In this document: positions 9,909 to 20,351 of the stretch, in pieces | How positions within the stretch are numbered: the stretch's first letter is position 1 | Layout: every line of letters starts with the position of its first letter | Source: Neolecta irregularis DAH-3 | Lineage: Eukaryota; Ascomycota; Neolectomycetes; Neolectales; Neolectaceae | NCBI GenBank assembly: GCA_001929475.1 | Contig: LXFE01000834.1 | Coordinates: forward strand, 1-34,285 | Reading direction: 5' to 3' | Length of the DNA stretch: 34,285 nt | Notes under the pieces: generated by a model | What the model saw: the letters and a program-made list of their open reading frames with translations, nothing else | The model's database searches: none | Told to the model about the DNA's origin: nothing | Made by a program: the position numbers and the translations under genes

Positions 9909-12457
9909 ATGTCAGCTAAAAAAAGTATCAGCCTTTATTCTGTCAAATCCGACATCACGGAAGACAACCCCAAGACACCTGCTCCTGCCTGCAGGCTTAG
10001 GCCCCTGATTGAACTTCAAGGTCTGCACGAGGCCAGAATAACGTCTGCATCTAGTTCGGAGGATGGAGCTCCGATGACGGGGGAGGCAGAGATTCTTGTG
10101 GAAACTTGTACTGCTGTTCCGCTAGTTGTTCAGGCAGAGCTCAGTAACCCGATCCAGGAGGACATTTTCCAAGGGATTGTCCAAGTCAGGGAGAACTCTA
10201 TACGGAATCCTTCAATTTCTAGACTTCATGAGACGCCCCGCTCCTTCTTCACAACCAATGGCCTCGAAAATTCCATTAACGTATGTGGATCTTCATCCTC
10301 AAAGCTTGTCGGTTAGGAAACTCGAGAGAAAGTAGGCCTTATTTCAAAAGAATGCCGCGAAAAGAATCGTCGTTTTCGAGACCGTCATTTTGATCTTGAG
10401 AACGATCCCGCATACTGCCTTATGAAATTTGGAGGACTGGCCCCAGAAACGGAACCAGCAGGAGCTCTGCGAATTCACCGGGTACATACTCTCCACCAGA
10501 GAGTATAACCAATGAAGATCTTTGAACACCCGCAAATTTTCGTTAATGGCGTGTCTGCTGGAGATATTGTTCAAGGCGGGCGTAAGTTGAATATAAACAA
10601 TTGATGTTCTGATATGGTAGGCGGGAATAGTTGGTTTCTCTCTGCAGCTGCTAGTATCGCCTCTATTCCGGGTATGATCGAACGTATTTGTGTTGCACGG
10701 GATGAGGAGATTGGAATCTATGGGTTTGTGTTCTTCAAAGACGGGGAATGGTATTCTTCTTTATCTCAGCTACTTCTCTGAACCAGAGGATTTCGTCTAT
10801 TGTCGACGATTTTCTCTTTGTCAAGAGCGAAACCTTCGAGCAGGCTCAGCTCCCAGCCGACCGACACTGCGGGAATCCAAAGAGGATGGTCGAATCCTCG
10901 AACTCCAGAGGCTCTTCGGCACTGTTCTTTTCTCAGTGCGCCGATGACAATGAAACCTGGCTTCCGTTGCTCGAAAAAGCCTACGCTAAAGCTCATGGAG
11001 ATTATCAAAGCCTCTACGGCGGCTATCCCGGTGATGGAATTGAGGATCTAAGCGGAGGAGGTGCTAGTCATGTTTATCGGCGAGTGACAGTTTAGTCACT
11101 GATCAACTTTCTACTTCCGATATTCTTGACGAGGATGCTTTTTGGACAAACGAACTTCTACGAGCCAATAAAGATCTCCTTTTTTCATGTTGGGTAGCTG
11201 AATCTCACGGAGAAGCTATTATTGGATCAAATGGTCTTGTACATAATCATGCCTACAGTGTTTTGAAGGCTGTCGAAATTAAAGGTCGGAGACTTTTGAT
11301 GATTCGGTAAGTTCTTTGCAGAACCGCAGCTTATCTATACAGAAACCCTTGGGGAAACACCGAATGGAAAGGCCGATGGAGTGATGGAAGTTCTCAATGG
11401 ACTCCAGAATGGATGACCACCTTGGGACACAGATTTGGCAATGATGGGGTTTTCTGGATGGAATGTAGGCAGATCTTCTGCGATTCTTGCTTATGATTAG
11501 ACAGTGACTTCTTCCTAGAATTTAATGTCGTTGACCGAACTCGTTTATTCGATGGTACGTGGACGATCGAATCTCACTGGATGGAGGTGAGACCGAATTT
11601 TCCAGCAACTTTCGACGAATTTTCTTTTGAGCTCACGGTCACTATTGATACTGAAGCCGTGTTCGTCCTGTCACAACTGGATCGGCGATATTTTTCAGGC
11701 CTGCAAGGTCAATGGGACTACAAGCTTGAGTTCCGCATCCTTAAAAAGGGTAGCGATACTTATTCCAGTCGAGCATCTGCACCAGGGTTTGATTACCGAT
11801 CCATCAGCACGGAACTTCCACTTGAAGCCGGAACCTACATTATTTACGTCCGTATTGATCAGAGACTTCGATCAGGAGCTGCAAGTTTCCTTGAAGTTAT
11901 ATCAAGACAGGATGTTCGAGCGATTGGTAAACTTTTGAGAATTGCTAAGAACTATGAGGACGGACGTAAGCAGGTAACATATTTTGTATAAAAATGCAGC
12001 TAAGCTCCAGGCATCCAACGTCTCCGATAGGGAAGAAAACATCTGGAATGCAATTGCTTGTTGTCATGGATCTCTAGATGGTAAACGACCTACCGCGAGA
12101 CACTCGTTCAGGGTATCAGAACCTACTGAAATTCAAGGAGATATCCCAGATAGAAGACCTGAAGCTCCGAAAGTTACCATTGGCCTCCGAGTTTATACGC
12201 ACGATCCGAAAGCTCAGATTGAAGGACATATCAATGGCCTACCGAAACTTTCTAGTCGTCCAAAGTGCGGTACAACCACTGTTACAGCCGGATACCCGGT
12301 TGCATCGAAATTAGTTGCCAGGACCATTGATACAGTCTCCCAAATGACGCCAAACAATAAAACAAACTTAGACAAGGATCTACTAACTCGATCAGGCACC
12401 AAGTCTGGCTTCATGTCCAGGTTGATGTCGCCTCGTCATAACATTTTGACTTCCTAG
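9909..12457 (+). CDS. Fungal calpain-like protein with Cys-to-Ser in the active site
   Basis: Calpains are Ca-dependent cysteine proteases. An N-terminal Ser/Pro/Glu-rich region is followed by the calpain catalytic core: KECREKNRRFRD, FVNGVSAGDIVQG, then GNSWFLSAAAS where active members have GDCWFLSALAT. The nucleophile codon 10629-10631 is AGT (Ser). The catalytic His (VHNHAYSV, CAT 11248-11250) and Asn (RNPWGNTEW, 11344-11346) are kept, as is the oxyanion Gln. Domain III follows (WTPEWMTTL...FWMEYSDFF, VFVLSQLDRRYF). Introns are 34-39 nt. The first (10281-10316) removes the only in-frame stop and the last (about 11965-11998) leads to a Ser/Thr/Lys-rich tail ending at TAG 12455-12457. Family membership is clear; proteolytic inactivity is inferred from the missing thiol. 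Confidence 0.9.
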
Positions 12458-12657
12458 AGTCGTTTTGAGACTAAGAATTAGAAGAATGCTGGCGGATTAT
12501 TCATGACAAATGTTGTACTTTTCGTCTGAGTCGTTGTACTTTCAATTATCATACGAAGAAGGTCTTTACATTTAGGATTTAATGAATTATAAACACTAAA
12601 GAAATGAAAATATTATCATGCCTGTTTTCCGAGACATATGCGTAGTAATGCCATTGT

Positions 12658-14535
12658 CTACAAATCCAGATCGTTGTCAACATTTGTACCAACGAACGCC
12701 CGTTGAAGAAATGTCCGCCATAGTGTAAGGCTGTTTTTCTTCGCAGTTTTTATCTCCTTCGTACTTCCGATGTCCACGCCAATACGTCTCGCTAGTTCAA
12801 TATAACTCGAAACCGTCAAATCTTTCATATTATAAGGGGTTTTGTCAGTTGCGTAAAGTGGTTCATATTTGAATTTTCCTCCTGCATTTATTTCTGTCAG
12901 ATTTGCATAGTACTGCGTATAGCGAATAGGTGTAAGTGCTTGATAATCATATGCAGGGCCACGAGATTGACCCTTTGGTGGGTCATCGGGTCGACTTTTG
13001 CTTTGATGTCTAACTAGGCGATTCCTTTTTTTGGTCCTTTTTTTCTTGAAAAGACCTTCAATCTCGTTTTCAGAAAGGATGGAGAGGCTACTGTTTGTAA
13101 TAGAAAGGAACTCCTGGATGTAGGTTGTTTCATCCATGCCTTCAACATCCGCATTCGTCTTGAAAGAATCCGGACCTTGTACGACTAGGGCATGTCGGGA
13201 TGTGGATAGACGCGTCTGTTCTGAGTTTTCGTCTTGATGCTTAAGCCCTTTGGTTTCATATTCCAAGATTCGAAAGCCAGGGTAATAGTTTGGGATAACT
13301 GATGGAACGACGTTAGCAATTGCCCATTGTTCGTCATTGATATTTTTATGCTTCTTTGCAAATTTCTGACATTGCTCTTTGATTTTCTTGAGCCATCCCT
13401 AATAGTTAGACAAGATAAAACTTCTCAGAAAACATGCTTCTGCCCCGCCTTTCATTGTTGTTTCCTTCTCGTGTAGGAAAATGAAAAAGTCAACATTTGA
13501 ATGTCCGAAGACGCTTCCTATAATAACATCTCGAAATTGTTTTGTCCAAATGTCATATTTTTTCCAGCAGCTGGGCGAATAGCTACCTTTCCTGGGTGCA
13601 ACATGACCAGTAAGCCAAACTTTGACTCCACGATCACGGTACTGATAGAGTTGATTTTGAAGCCATTCGAATTGTTGAAACCCCGGTTCTTCAGGCCAGT
13701 CACATCCATCAACAGCGCCGTTATTGTCAAACCAATATATCGTATTCAGAGATATGACCGCAAGTTTATTTGGGATTACTTCGTTGGTAAAATAAACTCC
13801 GTGCTCGACTTCGTGAAACTGGGATTCTGGATAGAATGGACGCCATATCTTGGCAAATCTGCGTGTCGTAGGATTTGGACCGGCAGCAATGATGTTGTCT
13901 ATATATTCAAACGAATCTCAGAAAGGGTATATACGCGGAAATATGTCATTATTCCCGAGACCTAAAGTAATAAGCGCAGGGATACATATATGCATACTCG
14001 GGATGATCGGAATACTCAGCGGTTTTATGGGGTCATCCGTTTTGAAGACTTGGTAAAACATGTCTGCAATTTGCTCATTTAGATCTGCAATTTGCGATGG
14101 GCTTCGTGGAAAATTCTCGTCATTATCATGTCTGAATTTCTTTATTAGCAAGATCAAACTCATAAACGAATACCTGGCGTTATCTCCAGTCCAAACGACA
14201 AAATCAATCTTGTCCTTCCAGTCTCTCTCAATAGTCTTAAATGTTTCGTTCACAAGAGACCAAGGAGCGTCGCAGTCTGAGAGCGGAGCACCGTACTTCC
14301 CAGAGAGTTGGTCGGTTCCCCCTTTGTATTTACGGCGCGTTTGTATAGGATATTGGTGACAATGATTTTCAGTAGTTGCGCCGATGATATAAAATGGATC
14401 TGGATGCAAGTCTGTTAAATGCAGAAATCTCCCGTGAAGTGCAAATGAAAGCCTACCTAACAAGACTAGAAGAAAGTGAAGCGGGGCCTGGAACGCGTTA
14501 AAAGGGGTTATACAACCCAGATACCATGCGAACAT
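12658..14535 (-). CDS. PPN1: Vacuolar endopolyphosphatase Ppn1
   Basis: Cleaves inorganic polyphosphate internally; in yeast it is a type II vacuolar membrane protein. A hydrophobic N-terminal segment (about residues 15-35) can be the signal anchor. The metallophosphoesterase motifs follow in order: HLTDLHPDP, KYGAPLSDCD, WTGDNARHDNDE, SLGNNDIFP, WLTGHVAP, and FGHSNVD. The family C-terminus is present (YNMKDLTVSSY, LWRTFLQRAF). Introns after GDNAR and before LGNND, and two further short ones, restore the frame. The metal ligands appear complete. The last motif has DFF where DHF is usual. The frame is open upstream to 14637 without an ATG, so ATG 14533-14535 is used; an upstream exon is possible. 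It converges with the calpain-like gene. Confidence 0.93.
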
Positions 14536-14687
14536 TGGCCAAAGGAACGATGTCTGAAAAGAAGGGCAGGAGACCGTAGAATGTTTGACAATAGGGACCC
14601 TGGAAGTAGCGGAATTAGTGGAGGTTGTACAGGCCAAGAAACAAAGACAGTTCTACAACATATTCAAGTGACTGTTTCATAAAGAAG

Positions 14688-14909
14688 TTATTTTACAAGA
14701 GTTATAACGAATAGATAGCTTCCTTCAAACCTGAAATACCATTTCCAACGATTCAAACACTGAAAGCGACGTATGGCGCACAAAGAAAGAACTCCACCTC
14801 CAAGAACAAACCATCCTATTCCCATCATCAAATGATCCAAGATAAAAAGAATGAAGAAAAGCGATACTCCGTACACATCACGCGTATATTCAGTTCGATT
14901 AGGCGACAT
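14688..14909 (-). CDS. Small unrecognised membrane protein
   Basis: A 73-codon frame starting at ATG 14907-14909. The N-terminus is polar (MSPNRTEYTRDVYG), then two adjacent hydrophobic segments appear (VSLFFILFILDHLMMGIGWF and VLGGGVLSLCAI), then a basic, aromatic tail. Two membrane passes are likely. I do not recognise the family. A GTATTTCAG string within the tail might mark a short intron, so the C-terminus is uncertain. It lies 15 bp downstream of the CRIB gene and on the same strand. Confidence 0.45.
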   Translation of the reverse strand: MSPNRTEYTRDVYGVSLFFILFILDHLMMGIGWFVLGGGVLSLCAIRRFQCLNRWKWYFRFEGSYLFVITLVK

Positions 14910-14924
14910 GGCGGTGATCGCAGT

Positions 14925-15259
14925 TTATAGATAGTTTTGTCCCGGTGGCTATAATTGAATAAGTGCTTGCAACGAGTCTAATGCATACTTTTGAAGCGGC
15001 CCTGGGCGGGCTCGATGGAATCACCGTGGTCTTTTCGGGATTCCCTTCCTGAAAAATCAGTCAAATTCGCTGGTCAAGTCCTACTTTCTGAGCATCGTTG
15101 ATTCCCATATGTGAAGTATGCTGGAAATTCGTAGGTTCTCCGATCATCCCTTTTGTTATACGACACCTGAGCCATCAGTCTATGAAGCTGTATATGAACA
15201 AACCTCGAAGACTCGTCTTCTTGTGGTTGGAAGCAGGGGAAAAGGAGCGCCAGCGACAT
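14925..15259 (-). CDS. CRIB-domain mini-protein, CDC42 small effector (SPEC)-like
   Basis: Rebuilt from four exons joined by classic short introns (37, 36 and 40 nt) whose phases agree. The protein has about 73 residues. A short N-terminus contains a Cys (MSLALLFPCFQPQEDE), then a CRIB motif GMIGEPTNFQHTSHMG, then a Pro/Ser/Lys-rich tail ending at TAA 14925-14927. The CRIB consensus I-x-x-P-x-x-F-x-H-x(2)-H-x-G is satisfied. MIGEP..F.H..H.G is very close to the core of animal CDC42SE/SPEC proteins, which are also tiny, with N-terminal cysteines that place them at the membrane. The expected role is binding GTP-Cdc42 or Rac at the plasma membrane in polarity control. Open frames on the other strand over 15098-15548 are shadows or leader sequence. 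Confidence 0.82.
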
Positions 15260-16567
15260 TTTTCTCGGGAACAGCTTGCGAAATGACGGGAGGCAAATAG
15301 ATATAGATTGGCCAGTGCAGGCGACTGCGCAGGCGGAAAAGGCAGAGGGGAGTGAGAGAGTTGCAGAGCTGTTGCAAAAGACAAAAAGACAACGAACTTG
15401 GGTCGGCAGCCTAAAGGTGGTTTGTTGCGCGTTTCATTTAGATATTCAGCCGCATACAAGTATCACACGAAGAATTCATAGAATATACAGGGGTATGCCT
15501 CATGTGTACTTTCCCATAGAAGACGGAGAAACTAGATTGCTATCGTGATTTCGATCATCAGGATGATCCGGGTTAGTGGATACTCAAGCTCTGGCTACAT
15601 TCATGTATGTCCATACAATCTCAGTCAGGATCGACCAATTAGGCTGTTTAATATGAATCAGGGAGAACCGTGTTCATAAGCCTGTCACCGAGAACTGCTA
15701 GCGGCACTTCCAGAACCTAGCTAAATAACATCTGCATCATATACAGACAAAACCACGTCATACACAGGTCTTATTGTCAGGAGGAAATAGAACGTTAAAA
15801 TATATCGATGGCGTTACACAATTGCTTATGGGAATAATATTGTGGTAATGTCCCAAACACGGCATCCAGTAGCGACACAGTGGTATCTTTGTGTTCTTGA
15901 TGCTAGGACTCATACTTCCATGACATACTAGTAGGTGATCTACATTAAATATCCATCAAGTATCGTGAGCAGTAACATGGTTGATCTTCAATTCTCGTTC
16001 ATCCTTTTGAGGCTTATCTTTAGCGATCTCTCTCGTACAGAAAGGATAGTCACTCCAAAGGTACCCTAATAGGGGCAACCGTATTAAAACATAAACTTCA
16101 CCAAACTCGGAAAAGCTTGAGGGATAAATACATCTATTATAACCCCTATTTTAAGAGGGTTTGGCTAAGACTGCTCGCCTTTCAAGGGGGACACATCGTG
16201 AAAGTCACCGCTAGATTCAAGAGCGCGATGGGTTTTATGCTGCCATTAATCGTAGGTATCCAAGGATGAAGGTCAATACACGAAGGTTAATATGAAGGAA
16301 CATGTTTCTCTAGCCCCAGTCATCCGCCATCTGTGAGTAAAAATCACCGCAGCCGAAACACATCTTAATGTGTTGAAAATTCAGTTCTTACCAAGGTTCT
16401 ATTCAAATATCGCTTGGAAAAATATCTAACACTTTCAATGTATTAAACTTTTGGCGGTGTTTTGAATATATCTGTGACTGGCTTTTCATTTCTCACCAAC
16501 GCAACACCGAACCCAACAGTCCGGAAGAGACCCGCACACCTTTCTCGCCCAGCGCCAACTATACAAC
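15260..16567. other. 1.3-kb intergenic region
   Basis: The first 250 bases form a pyrimidine-rich (minus-strand) leader or promoter of the CRIB gene. Open frames exist there but lack family features. From 15550 to 16440 I see no gene. An 8-bp inverted repeat, AATAGGGG (16068-16075) and CCCCTATT (16143-16150), is the only obvious structure. The last 120 bases are the promoter and leader of the uL1 gene. Confidence 0.5.
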
Positions 16568-17329
16568 ATGAGGTAAATAGGTTCTTCTGTTCCATATTAA
16601 TCAGCAGTAAAATTTCTGCACGAGATGTTCGAATCAGCATCAGAGAACTCTTGAATGGATCCGAAACGAAAAAGCGAAATTTCGTCGAAACCGTGGAACT
16701 CCAGATTGGATTAGCAAATTACGACCCCAACAGAGATAAGCGCTTCAGTGGAAGTGTTAAATTGCCCTATGTTGCTCGGCCACACTTGAATATCTGTATT
16801 CTTGGGGATGCTCATGATCTTGATCGAGCCAAAAGCTGTGGCTTCGAAGCTATGAGCGTTGAAGACTTGAAGAAACTCAACAAAAATAAAAAGCTCGTAA
16901 AGAAGCTAGCCAAAAAGTACGATGCTTTCGTTGCCTCTGAAGTCTTGATCAAACAAATTCCGCGACTTCTCGGGCCAGGTCTTTCCAAGGGTAGGCATTC
17001 AGTTATTCATTCAAAACTTACAAGATAGTCGGAAAGTTTCCTACCTCTATATCACACAGCGAAGATCTTGCCGCCAAACTGAATGATGTCAAGTCGACTG
17101 TTAAATTTCAGCTCAAGAGTGCGCCTTATCACATCACCCATCACTGACAATTTTAGAGGTTCTCTGCTTGGGAGTCGCTGTTGGAAACATCGCTATGACT
17201 GAGGACCAACTCTTGTCCAACATCATGCTATGTATTAACTTTCTGGTCTCTCTACTTAAGAAGGCCTGGCAAAATGTTGGCTCACTAGTCATCAAAAGTT
17301 CTATGGGAAAACCGTTCCGCCTTTACTAA
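16568..17329 (+). CDS. RPL10A: 60S ribosomal protein uL1 (L10a)
   Basis: A component of the L1 stalk of the large subunit, which controls release of E-site tRNA. The start exon holds only ATG AG, followed by a 31-nt intron, as is common in ribosomal-protein genes. The protein reads [66 protein letters not shown], then [11 protein letters not shown] and the conserved end MGKPFRLY with TAA 17327-17329. Two later introns of about 38 nt restore phase. The length fits the family (about 217 residues). Confidence 0.96.
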
Positions 17330-17481
17330 ATAGTATACTCTTTATATATCTGAATGTTATGGAATAGACAACCAATCATGTCATGTGTAACCAATGCTTT
17401 GTTTTCCGACAGAGTGGATATAACTTGAGCGTGGCGGTCACACAACACCACCTCCTTTCACCTCCAATTATCTCATTTAAC

Positions 17482-18560
17482 ATGGCCCAATACCATAATG
17501 TCCGCCCAACTTATGGTGGCAATGCCTACCAACCTCAGAGCGGTAGCGGGTTTGGAGAGAGTAGCGATATAATCTCGCAAGTGCGAGCACAAACTTCCAA
17601 AATTGAAGATATACTCGATACTATCTCAGAGCCGATTAAGCCGTGGGTCAATTTCGTCATGCCATAGCTGATGTAATAGTTATCTTCCGGGGATTGGTCG
17701 CTTCCTGATTGTTGTGACTTTTCTGGAAGATGCGCTGAGAATCTTGACACAGTGGAGTGATCAAGTACACTACCTCCAGCGATTCAGAGGCATGTGGTGG
17801 GGCGTAACCCATATGTTTCTACTTCTGAATGTGACTGTACTGCTTATTCTGCGCTTCGTGGCTCAATACAGGCAATGTTCGCAGGATCTGTTCTTGTTGT
17901 CATACGAAAGCATTCCGAAGTCGCTGTCGGCGCACTTCTCGGCGTCGTCGTCTCACAAGCCTTTGGTTATGGATTGCTCTTTAATCTGTCGTTCTTCCTC
18001 CGGTATGTTATTTGTAGACATGTGCCTGACAAGTTAGAAATCTTAGTGTCATCGGGGGTCTTTTGATGGTTCTTTCAGACAGTCTCTCCCAACGGAAAGC
18101 TCTCTTTGCCGGTCTTCCATCTCTTAGCGAAACAGATCGAAAGAAATACTTCCAGCTAGCTGGCAGAGTTCTGTTGATTTTCTTGTTCATGGGATTTATA
18201 CTCGAGGGACAGTGGTCTATATTACGGGTTATTATCAGCGTCATTGGGCTAGTCGCGTGTGTCATGGTTGCAGTGGGTTTCAAAGCTAAATTCTCGGCCA
18301 CCGTTCTTGTTATGATGTTGAGTGTATTCAATGTCCTTATCAACAACTTTTGGAGCGTAAATACTACACATCACACAAGAGATTTCCTCAAGTATATCAC
18401 TACCAAGATCATTACTGAACCAAGATATGATTTTTTCCAGACACTTAGTATTGTGGGTGGGCTCTTGATGTTGGTAAACATGGGACCCGGTATCTCGCTC
18501 ACTAATCCTGTCTGATCAATAGGTGGCATCTCTGTTGATGAAAAGAAGAAGGTATACTAG
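17482..18560 (+). CDS. ERV29: ER-to-Golgi cargo receptor Erv29/SURF4
   Basis: A multi-span COPII cargo receptor that packages soluble secretory proteins. A polar N-terminus leads to IKPYLPGIGRFLIVVTFLEDALRI, the family hallmark, followed by several hydrophobic spans, KALFAGLPSL, YFQLAGRVLLIF, AVGFKAKFSATVLV, FLKYDFFQTLSIVGGLL and GPGGISVDEKKKVY. The C-terminal KKVY is a KKXX-type ER retrieval signal. Five introns of 33-41 nt were placed. One of them (33 nt, after FLK) has no stop and a length divisible by three, so its retention would insert 11 residues. ATG 17482 follows an in-frame upstream stretch without family similarity. Confidence 0.95.
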
Positions 18561-18651
18561 AAGATGTTTGACATTTGTACCTACCAAAGACGACAAATCG
18601 AGAGAAATTCAGATGGAAAATAATAAATATGTTTTACATCATTTCGCTATT

Positions 18652-18944
18652 TCAGTCTAGATTGTTAAGCTGTTTCTCCAGATCTTGTTCTGTTATTTTA
18701 TGCATCAATTTTTCTTCGTCATTTATATGCAATACTGGAACATCGAATGCGTACATGTCGTGAAACTTCTTGTTTTTCGGGAGTTTGATGTTAATTTCCT
18801 CGAATTCGAACGGGATCTAGATCAGCCAAAAGATTGCCCTAGTCATACTCTGTTGCGAACATTCAAAATTGAAGTCTTTGCGGAGTGGCAAAGTGAACAT
18901 GATGGATGCGAGAATAAAGCTAACCGAGGGATCCGATGTAGCAT
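18652..18944 (-). CDS. Glutaredoxin-like (DUF836) protein
   Basis: Two exons joined by a 32-nt intron give about 86 residues: LALFSHPSCSLCHSAK with a CxxC redox motif, FEFEEINIKLPKNKKFHDMYAFDVPVLHI with the cis-proline (VPVLH), and a short C-terminal helix. This is the thioredoxin-fold glutaredoxin-like family (yeast YDR286C type), a probable thiol oxidoreductase without a known substrate. The gene ends (TGA 18652-18654) about 90 bp from the ERV29 stop, tail to tail. No single open frame shows it, so it is easily missed. Confidence 0.85.
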
Positions 18945-19442
18945 TTGGTGGAGTTGGAATCAAAATTCGGTCATACAAAACGCAGCCGTCGACTTGATAT
19001 CACAATCTCACGCTGCCTCCATATATCATTTACTGTAGTCCCAGCCTCCATTAGATGTCCAAACTCCATTGAATGGATAGACTGGACAACTCCAGATAAT
19101 TGCTCCCCTCCCCTCATATTTTCTGACTTGTTCTCGTTTCTACAGATTAGCCTTGTGGCCTTTGATTATACTACTCTCGCTTTTCTCTTTATTCAGTATC
19201 TTTCAAGCTTGTCTATAAATACTAGATGTGTTGGACGTTCTAGCGTCGGAAAATTTAACCTAGAGTTCCAGTTCTAAGCTCCTTCATCGAGAGATCTTTT
19301 TACAACCTGTGCGTATCAACTCTAACTCAGAAATAGTTCACGAGACAAAAGCAAGAGGGAAATGTCTATATAAAATATCACAATTCTTCTCTGCTAGCCA
19401 TATCACAAAACATTTAAAAAGAAAATATGAAAATCCATATGC
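18945..19442. other. Intergenic, no gene seen
   Basis: About 500 AT-rich bases between the start of the glutaredoxin-like gene and the 3' end of the next minus-strand gene. Short frames on the plus strand have no recognisable features. Confidence 0.5.
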
Positions 19443-20261
19443 TCACTTTCTCTTTGGTTTCCCGACGATTTGCCACCCATTATCGCTTTCTTGTTGTATC
19501 CGTTCAAACGCCTTATGATCTTCCCATACTTCTTCGTCCCCACTTTCGTTTCGTTCGACGACGATGGGAATGATGACGTTCTCAGGGAGTTGCCGTTTCT
19601 CTGTGAGTATTGTAGATGAATCCTTGTCCTGTTTAGAACCTAAGACCCACGGATTCTCCAGTTGTGCTTGTTGGATATCAGACCGAGTACGTGGCATATT
19701 CTTAAGTAGATCCGAATCAAGTTTCCGCTGATGAAGTCTCAGCTTGTGTTGGCGTTCTGCTTCAAACTGCGCTTTCATAGCTTTTTGCTCTTCTCGTTTT
19801 TTCTGATTTTGTCGTTGTTTCTTGGTCAATTTCTGTTCGATCTTGGGTTTTTTTGCTGTGTTGGCATTGGCATCTGACCCCGACGAAGTGATCACTAGCG
19901 TACGGGAAGACCCAGTTGATTCTAGCATTGTATAGATTGCCCTTGAAGACCCCGCAGAACGTGACGATGATGGTCTTCGAGATGATTCACTGCTCCTCTC
20001 AGAAAGCCGGAGTTCACGAACAGCACTGGTGCTATCAGAATCCGTTGCCGTCGTCTCGCTCTTTGTCTTGTCTGCTGCGCGTTTCTTGCGTTTCCTCTGT
20101 ATTTCTGAGGGAAAGTTTCCTGGTAAATCTACTTTTGTGGCGTGATGGTGCGAGTGATCATGAGGCCAGATCTTACGCAGAGTCTGAGGATTGTAGTAGA
20201 AGAAAAAAGATCCACCAATGACGAGGAACACGCTCCAGTTGACAATTATTGATGCAGACAT
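19443..20261 (-). CDS. Fungal conserved protein of unknown function, N-terminal membrane anchor
   Basis: A 272-residue intronless frame. A hydrophobic N-terminal segment (IIVNWSVFLVIGGSFFFYY) is followed by a His cluster, a Lys/Arg-rich stretch, a long Ser-rich disordered region, a Lys/Gln/Glu/Arg coiled-coil segment starting LTKKQRQNQKKREEQKA, and a C-terminus with two short Trp motifs (EEVWEDHKAFERIQ and NGWQIVGKP). The architecture (anchor, disordered linker, LTKKQRQ.Q.KR coiled coil, terminal W..V) matches a set of uncharacterised fungal proteins that I recall only by pattern. No function is known to me. ATG 20259-20261 directly precedes the membrane segment. Confidence 0.75.
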   Translation of the reverse strand: MSASIIVNWSVFLVIGGSFFFYYNPQTLRKIWPHDHSHHHATKVDLPGNFPSEIQRKRKKRAADKTKSETTATDSDSTSAVRELRLSERSSESSRRPSSSRSAGSSRAIYTMLESTGSSRTLVITSSGSDANANTAKKPKIEQKLTKKQRQNQKKREEQKAMKAQFEAERQHKLRLHQRKLDSDLLKNMPRTRSDIQQAQLENPWVLGSKQDKDSSTILTEKRQLPENVIIPIVVERNESGDEEVWEDHKAFERIQQESDNGWQIVGKPKRK

Positions 20262-20282
20262 TGCAGAGTAGAATGGGCGATG

Positions 20283-20351
20283 GGTAGAGGTTAGGAGACT
20301 ACGTGTTCCACTGATGGAAAAAGTGGGGGGTTCAGGTCACCCCCCTCTACC
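20283..20351. other. Three-stem inverted-repeat structure upstream of the 19443-20261 gene
   Basis: An outer 8-bp perfect stem, GGTAGAGG (20283-20290) with CCTCTACC (20344-20351), encloses two hairpins: TTCCA (20306-20310) with TGGAA (20315-20319), and a G6 run (20325-20330) with a C6 run (20340-20345), loop TTCAGGTCA. It lies 22-90 bp upstream of the minus-strand start codon, so it may be in the 5' leader. It resembles a three-way junction but does not fit a tRNA. Confidence 0.45.

Noticed and set aside
15098-15548. Several plus-strand open frames of 60-90 codons
   Set aside because: They are antisense to the CRIB gene exons and its leader; no domain is recognised in them.
16190-16230. GAAAGTCACCG string resembling the conserved core of RNase P/MRP RNA
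   Set aside because: No partner core element or helix P4 pairing could be found nearby.
20283-20351. A tRNA gene, because of the 7-8 bp closing stem
   Set aside because: The T-loop consensus, D-arm and spacing are wrong on both strands; no anticodon arm of 7-nt loop exists.
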